Source: Clostridiales bacterium
GTDB lineage: Bacteria > Bacillota > Clostridia > Peptostreptococcales > Anaerovoracaceae
DNA length: 9,107 nt
Assembly (NCBI GenBank): GCA_012735285.1
Contig: JAAYHT010000194.1
Location: forward strand, 1 to 9,107
Reading direction: 5' to 3'
A program made the position numbers and the translations under genes. The notes beneath the pieces were generated by a model that was not told the origin of the DNA, ran no database searches, and saw nothing but the letters and a program-made list of their open reading frames with translations. This document shows positions 5,970 through 9,107 of the stretch, piece after piece (within the stretch, counting starts at the first letter, position 1; each line of letters begins with the position of its first letter).

Positions 5970-6016
5970 TGATGCTCATAGTTTAGCTATCATGGTGGTG
6001 TTAGCTATAATACTAT
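5970..6016 (+). other. Leader of the PBP gene with two mutually exclusive hairpins
   Basis: Hairpin A: TGATGCT (5970-5976) with AGC-T-ATCA (5985-5992), one bulged T, 8-base loop. Hairpin B: TAGCTA (5984-5989) with TAGCTA (6002-6007), lengthened by ATAGT (5978-5982) with ACTAT (6012-6016). Both use the AGCTA segment, so they cannot form together. Hairpin B ends next to the weak ribosome site. A switch in translation is possible but unproven. No known riboswitch class is recognised. Confidence 0.3.
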
Positions 6017-6032
6017 AAAGTGGGTGTTACTC

Positions 6033-9000
6033 ATGAGTGATAATTATGATAAGAGAAATAATAATGAGAAAGAAATAGAAGAATTTCTAAAAGAGTTTGA
6101 TAGAATAAGCTACGAGTTTGAAAAAACAGATACTAAAATTGATATCGAAAAGGATTCAAGTGAAACGGAAGTATTAAAAACTCGTACTGCTAGCAGACTT
6201 GATCGCTTAAATAAATCAAGAAAACGTAGAAAAAGAAGTAAAGAGACTGACGAGTCAGATATTAATGAAAAAGGTATAGCTATGGCAAGAAAACAAAAGA
6301 AGAGAAAAAGATATAAGTTTAACCCGAAGCGTCTTTTGTTAACATTAGTATGTATCGGGTTAATAATATGTTTAGGTGTTGGAATTTGGGCGCTCTCTAT
6401 AATAAAAGATACGCCTAAAATTGATGCTGATAATATCTACAGCATGCTTTCTGAAAACTCTATTTTATACGATGATCATGGACGTGAAATAGAAAATATT
6501 TATGAAAGCGGAAGGGGTTTAAGGACTAATTTAAGTTATACGGAAATGCCCAAACAATTAATTGATGCCTTTGTAGCTATCGAAGATAAGACATTCTGGG
6601 AACACAGCGGTTTCAATTTTGTCCGTATTATAGGAGCTATAGTTGATGCTGTTACATCGGGTGAATCAATTGTAGGAACAAGTACTATAACACAGCAATT
6701 AGCGAGAAACCTTTATCTAGAGGATACTAGAACCGTCCGTTCGCTAGAACGCAAGGTTAAAGAAGCCTATTATGCCATCCAGTTAGAGCGGCAACTTTCA
6801 AAGGAAGAGATCATTGAAGCATATCTTAACACCATAGATCTAGGTAGCGGTGCAAACGGGGTACAAGCAGCTTCGCAGACATATTTCTCTAAAGATGTCG
6901 GAGATTTGACCCTAGCTGAATGTGCGCTTCTTGCCAGCATACCTAAAAGTCCTAGCAAGTACTCGCCAATTAAAAAACTGTATAACGAAGATGTTTACGA
7001 TCCCGAATCATTAGACCTTATTTACAAAGGGGAAACATTAAGCATCTTCTATCAGGATAATTTTAGGGATCGTCAGCTGCTTACCTTAAAATTAATGCTA
7101 GAGCAAGGCAAAATTTCAGATGCGGAATACGAAGAAGCCATCGCGCAAGATATGCGGGCGTCAATTAATCCTAATATTGATTTATCGACCGAAATATCAT
7201 CATATTTTGCTGATTATGTAGTTAGCCAAGTAGTTAAAGATTTAATGTTTGAATACAATCTCGACGAATCCGAAGCTAAACACATGATATACAACGGCGG
7301 TTTGCGAATATATAGTACTTTAAATGTTGATATACAGAAAAAAGTTGAAGCGGAGTTCTCAAACAACCAAAACTTCCCAAAGGTAACGGGGCTAAATAGA
7401 GATAAAGCTGGAAACGCTAGAGATTCAAAGGGAAATATTCTGCTATACAATTACTCTAATATATTTGATGATAACGGCAACTTTATATTGAAACCAGATG
7501 AATATCAGATAAATGAAGACGGCTCCATGACAATTTTTGCTGGTAAACGGCTTAATATTTATAAAACCGAGGTACAGAACAAAATAGATTACAGCCTGGA
7601 ATTTAAGCCAATGTATACTATTGAAGACAATATCTTTTATAGTATATCAGGTGGTTATATACGCATCCCAGCTGAATTCAAAGACCGTGACAATGATGGC
7701 AATCTAATAATCAAAAAAGAATTCTTTGAAGAGAAATCGGCATTTGAATTTACTGATGCTGGTGTGGTAATACCTAAAGAGTATTGTCAGCTTAAAGAAA
7801 AAGTTATCCAGCCTCAGTCAGCAATGGTTATTATTGACCATAGTAATGGCGCGATAAAAGCTATGGCAGGTGGACGAAGCCTTTCAGGCCGACTGCTTTT
7901 TAACAGAGCTATAGGAACGAGACAACCTGGTTCTGCTATTAAACCAATATCTGTGTATGCACCTGCGCTCCAAAGCTCAGTGGATCTTGCTATGAATAAT
8001 GCTGTTACACCGGAAACCAAGCTTTGGACAGCTGCAACCTCGATTGATGATGCTCCTTTAGTGCTTGACGGAAAATTATGGCCAAGAAACTGGTATGCGG
8101 GTTACAGAGGTTTGCATACTTTAAGAAAGTCAGTAGAACAATCTGTAAACGTAAATGCTGTTAAGACTTTCTTGGAGCTTGGTACATCAACCTCACTATC
8201 ATTTTTAAAAAAGCTTGGTATAACATCCGTTGTTGAATCAGGTCCTGTAAACGATTTGAATCCTGCAGCCTTGGCCCTAGGAGGTATGACCAACGGTATA
8301 TCCCCCCTTGAAATGGCGGCAGCATATAGTGCCTTTGTTAATGAAGGTTTATACATAGAACCGATATGTTATACCCAAGTAACGAACAAAAAAGGAGAGG
8401 TACTATTAGCTAGACCTAAAATTGAACAGGTCATGGATAGAGGCGTTGCCTTTATAATGACAGATATATTGAGAACAACTGTAACTAATGGAATTGCTAA
8501 ATCAGCTGCTATCGGTTCACATCCTGTTGCCGGAAAAACTGGAACGACTACTGATAACTATGATGCATGGTTTGTCGGAATGAGTCCATACTATACAGCC
8601 GCTCTTTGGATTGGTAATGATATCAATTTAGAACTCTCTCAGGGAAGTGCGGCGGCTGCGAGGTTATGGAGCAAAGTAATGAAGCAAGTACACTCAGGAT
8701 TGCCAAATAAGAGCTTTCCACCAAAGCCCGACAACGTTATAAGCGTACAAGTTGATACTATATCAGGATTACTACCTTCAGAGTTATCTGCTTTAGATCC
8801 TAGAGGAACTGTCAGAAGTGAATATTTTGTTAAAGGTACAGAGCCTACCAAAGTTGACGATATGCACGTTGAAGTTACAATCTGCAATAGCTCAGGCTAT
8901 TTAGCAACTCCCTTCTGTTTTAATAGAGAAACTAAGGTAATGGTAAGAAGACCTGAAGGCTCAGTACTATCATATGGAAATCATGTTGTCGCAGATATAA

Positions 9001-9107
9001 ATTATGAGGCGCCGAGATATTACTGTAACCTTCATAATTTGGATCCAACAGCATATCCTATCGATCCAGATGTCCAACTAGATCCGAATTTTATTTGGAA
9101 CGGAGTA
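6033..9107 (+). CDS. Class A penicillin-binding protein, bifunctional glycosyltransferase/transpeptidase (runs off window end)
   Basis: This gene encodes a membrane-anchored enzyme that polymerises lipid II and cross-links peptidoglycan outside the cell. 1025 codons are open with no stop. A charged cytoplasmic tail (1-99; acidic first, then basic runs such as RKRRKRSK from 63) precedes one membrane segment (about 101-124). The GT51 domain has EDKTFWEHSG (catalytic E184), GTSTITQQLARN (215-226), the RKVKEAYYAIQLE stretch and YLNTIDLGSGANGVQ. A linker of about 200 residues includes a DxDxDG loop (551-556). The transpeptidase has RQPGSAIKP (active S634, K637), SVN (704-706) and GKTGTT (K835). 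The region after KTG continues into a C-terminal extension ending near the window edge. The ATG at 6033 has only a weak ribosome site (AAAGTGGG, 6017-6024); an in-frame GTG at 6024 is an alternative. It has its own promoter and is not obviously linked to the catabolic module. It is the ponA/mrcA type of protein, but the exact symbol is not assigned. Confidence 0.94.
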   Translation, partial: MSDNYDKRNNNEKEIEEFLKEFDRISYEFEKTDTKIDIEKDSSETEVLKTRTASRLDRLNKSRKRRKRSKETDESDINEKGIAMARKQKKRKRYKFNPKRLLLTLVCIGLIICLGVGIWALSIIKDTPKIDADNIYSMLSENSILYDDHGREIENIYESGRGLRTNLSYTEMPKQLIDAFVAIEDKTFWEHSGFNFVRIIGAIVDAVTSGESIVGTSTITQQLARNLYLEDTRTVRSLERKVKEAYYAIQLERQLSKEEIIEAYLNTIDLGSGANGVQAASQTYFSKDVGDLTLAECALLASIPKSPSKYSPIKKLYNEDVYDPESLDLIYKGETLSIFYQDNFRDRQLLTLKLMLEQGKISDAEYEEAIAQDMRASINPNIDLSTEISSYFADYVVSQVVKDLMFEYNLDESEAKHMIYNGGLRIYSTLNVDIQKKVEAEFSNNQNFPKVTGLNRDKAGNARDSKGNILLYNYSNIFDDNGNFILKPDEYQINEDGSMTIFAGKRLNIYKTEVQNKIDYSLEFKPMYTIEDNIFYSISGGYIRIPAEFKDRDNDGNLIIKKEFFEEKSAFEFTDAGVVIPKEYCQLKEKVIQPQSAMVIIDHSNGAIKAMAGGRSLSGRLLFNRAIGTRQPGSAIKPISVYAPALQSSVDLAMNNAVTPETKLWTAATSIDDAPLVLDGKLWPRNWYAGYRGLHTLRKSVEQSVNVNAVKTFLELGTSTSLSFLKKLGITSVVESGPVNDLNPAALALGGMTNGISPLEMAAAYSAFVNEGLYIEPICYTQVTNKKGEVLLARPKIEQVMDRGVAFIMTDILRTTVTNGIAKSAAIGSHPVAGKTGTTTDNYDAWFVGMSPYYTAALWIGNDINLELSQGSAAAARLWSKVMKQVHSGLPNKSFPPKPDNVISVQVDTISGLLPSELSALDPRGTVRSEYFVKGTEPTKVDDMHVEVTICNSSGYLATPFCFNRETKVMVRRPEGSVLSYGNHVVADINYEAPRYYCNLHNLDPTAYPIDPDVQLDPNFIWNGV

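Noticed and set aside
5992..6018. Short ATG frame of eight codons in the PBP leader as a regulatory leader peptide.
   Set aside because: There is no ribosome site before it, and the frame lies within the hairpin; too weak to call.
6582..6720. GTSTITQQ in place of the common GGSTITQQ as a damaged glycosyltransferase.
   Set aside because: The catalytic Glu and the rest of the motif are intact, and this variant is, to my knowledge, usual in clostridial class A PBPs.
6770..8887. Several minus-strand frames of 60-85 codons opposite the PBP gene.
   Set aside because: They are antisense shadows of a strongly supported coding frame and carry no recognisable motifs.

Overview
The window is AT-rich, gene-dense bacterial DNA. 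It most likely comes from a Bacillota member of the Clostridia type. The evidence is strong AGGAGG-type ribosome sites, A+T-biased codons, a competence/DNA-uptake gene, a class A penicillin-binding protein of the long clostridial style, and a sigma-54 activator of the Firmicutes GAF/PAS type. The genus cannot be named from the sequence. There are five protein genes; the first and last run off the window edges. I saw no rRNA, tRNA, CRISPR array, insertion sequence or phage gene.

Layout. (1) Positions 1-1119, minus strand: the N-terminal half of comEC, the DNA-uptake channel, with a TTG start, its own promoter (1144-1172) and a hairpin upstream (1198-1239) that separates it from the next unit. 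(2) Positions 1268-3881, minus strand: a two-gene operon. The upstream gene encodes a DASS/SLC13-type Na+-coupled carboxylate transporter. 28 bases further on comes a metal-dependent amidohydrolase of the ACMSD-like (amidohydrolase-2) family. (3) Positions 3882-4156: the divergent control region. It holds a textbook -24/-12 (sigma-54) promoter facing the transporter (3945-3961), several inverted and direct repeats that could be activator sites, and an extended -10 promoter facing the regulator. (4) Positions 4157-5863, plus strand: a sigma-54-dependent enhancer-binding protein with a short GAF-like region, PAS, AAA+ (with GAFTGA) and Fis-type HTH. (5) Positions 6033-9107, plus strand: a class A penicillin-binding protein (glycosyltransferase plus transpeptidase), open at the window end. 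It is preceded by an extended -10 promoter and a structured leader.

How the genes work together. The regulator, transporter and amidohydrolase read as one self-contained catabolic module. The activator probably senses a ligand through its N-terminal region and, with sigma-54 RNA polymerase, turns on uptake of an organic anion and its first enzymatic step (a decarboxylation, hydration or hydrolysis). The substrate cannot be read from sequence. The transporter's conserved substrate-site motifs depart from the best-known dicarboxylate carriers, so this module is the part of the window most worth characterising. comEC and the PBP gene are housekeeping or competence genes that simply flank it.
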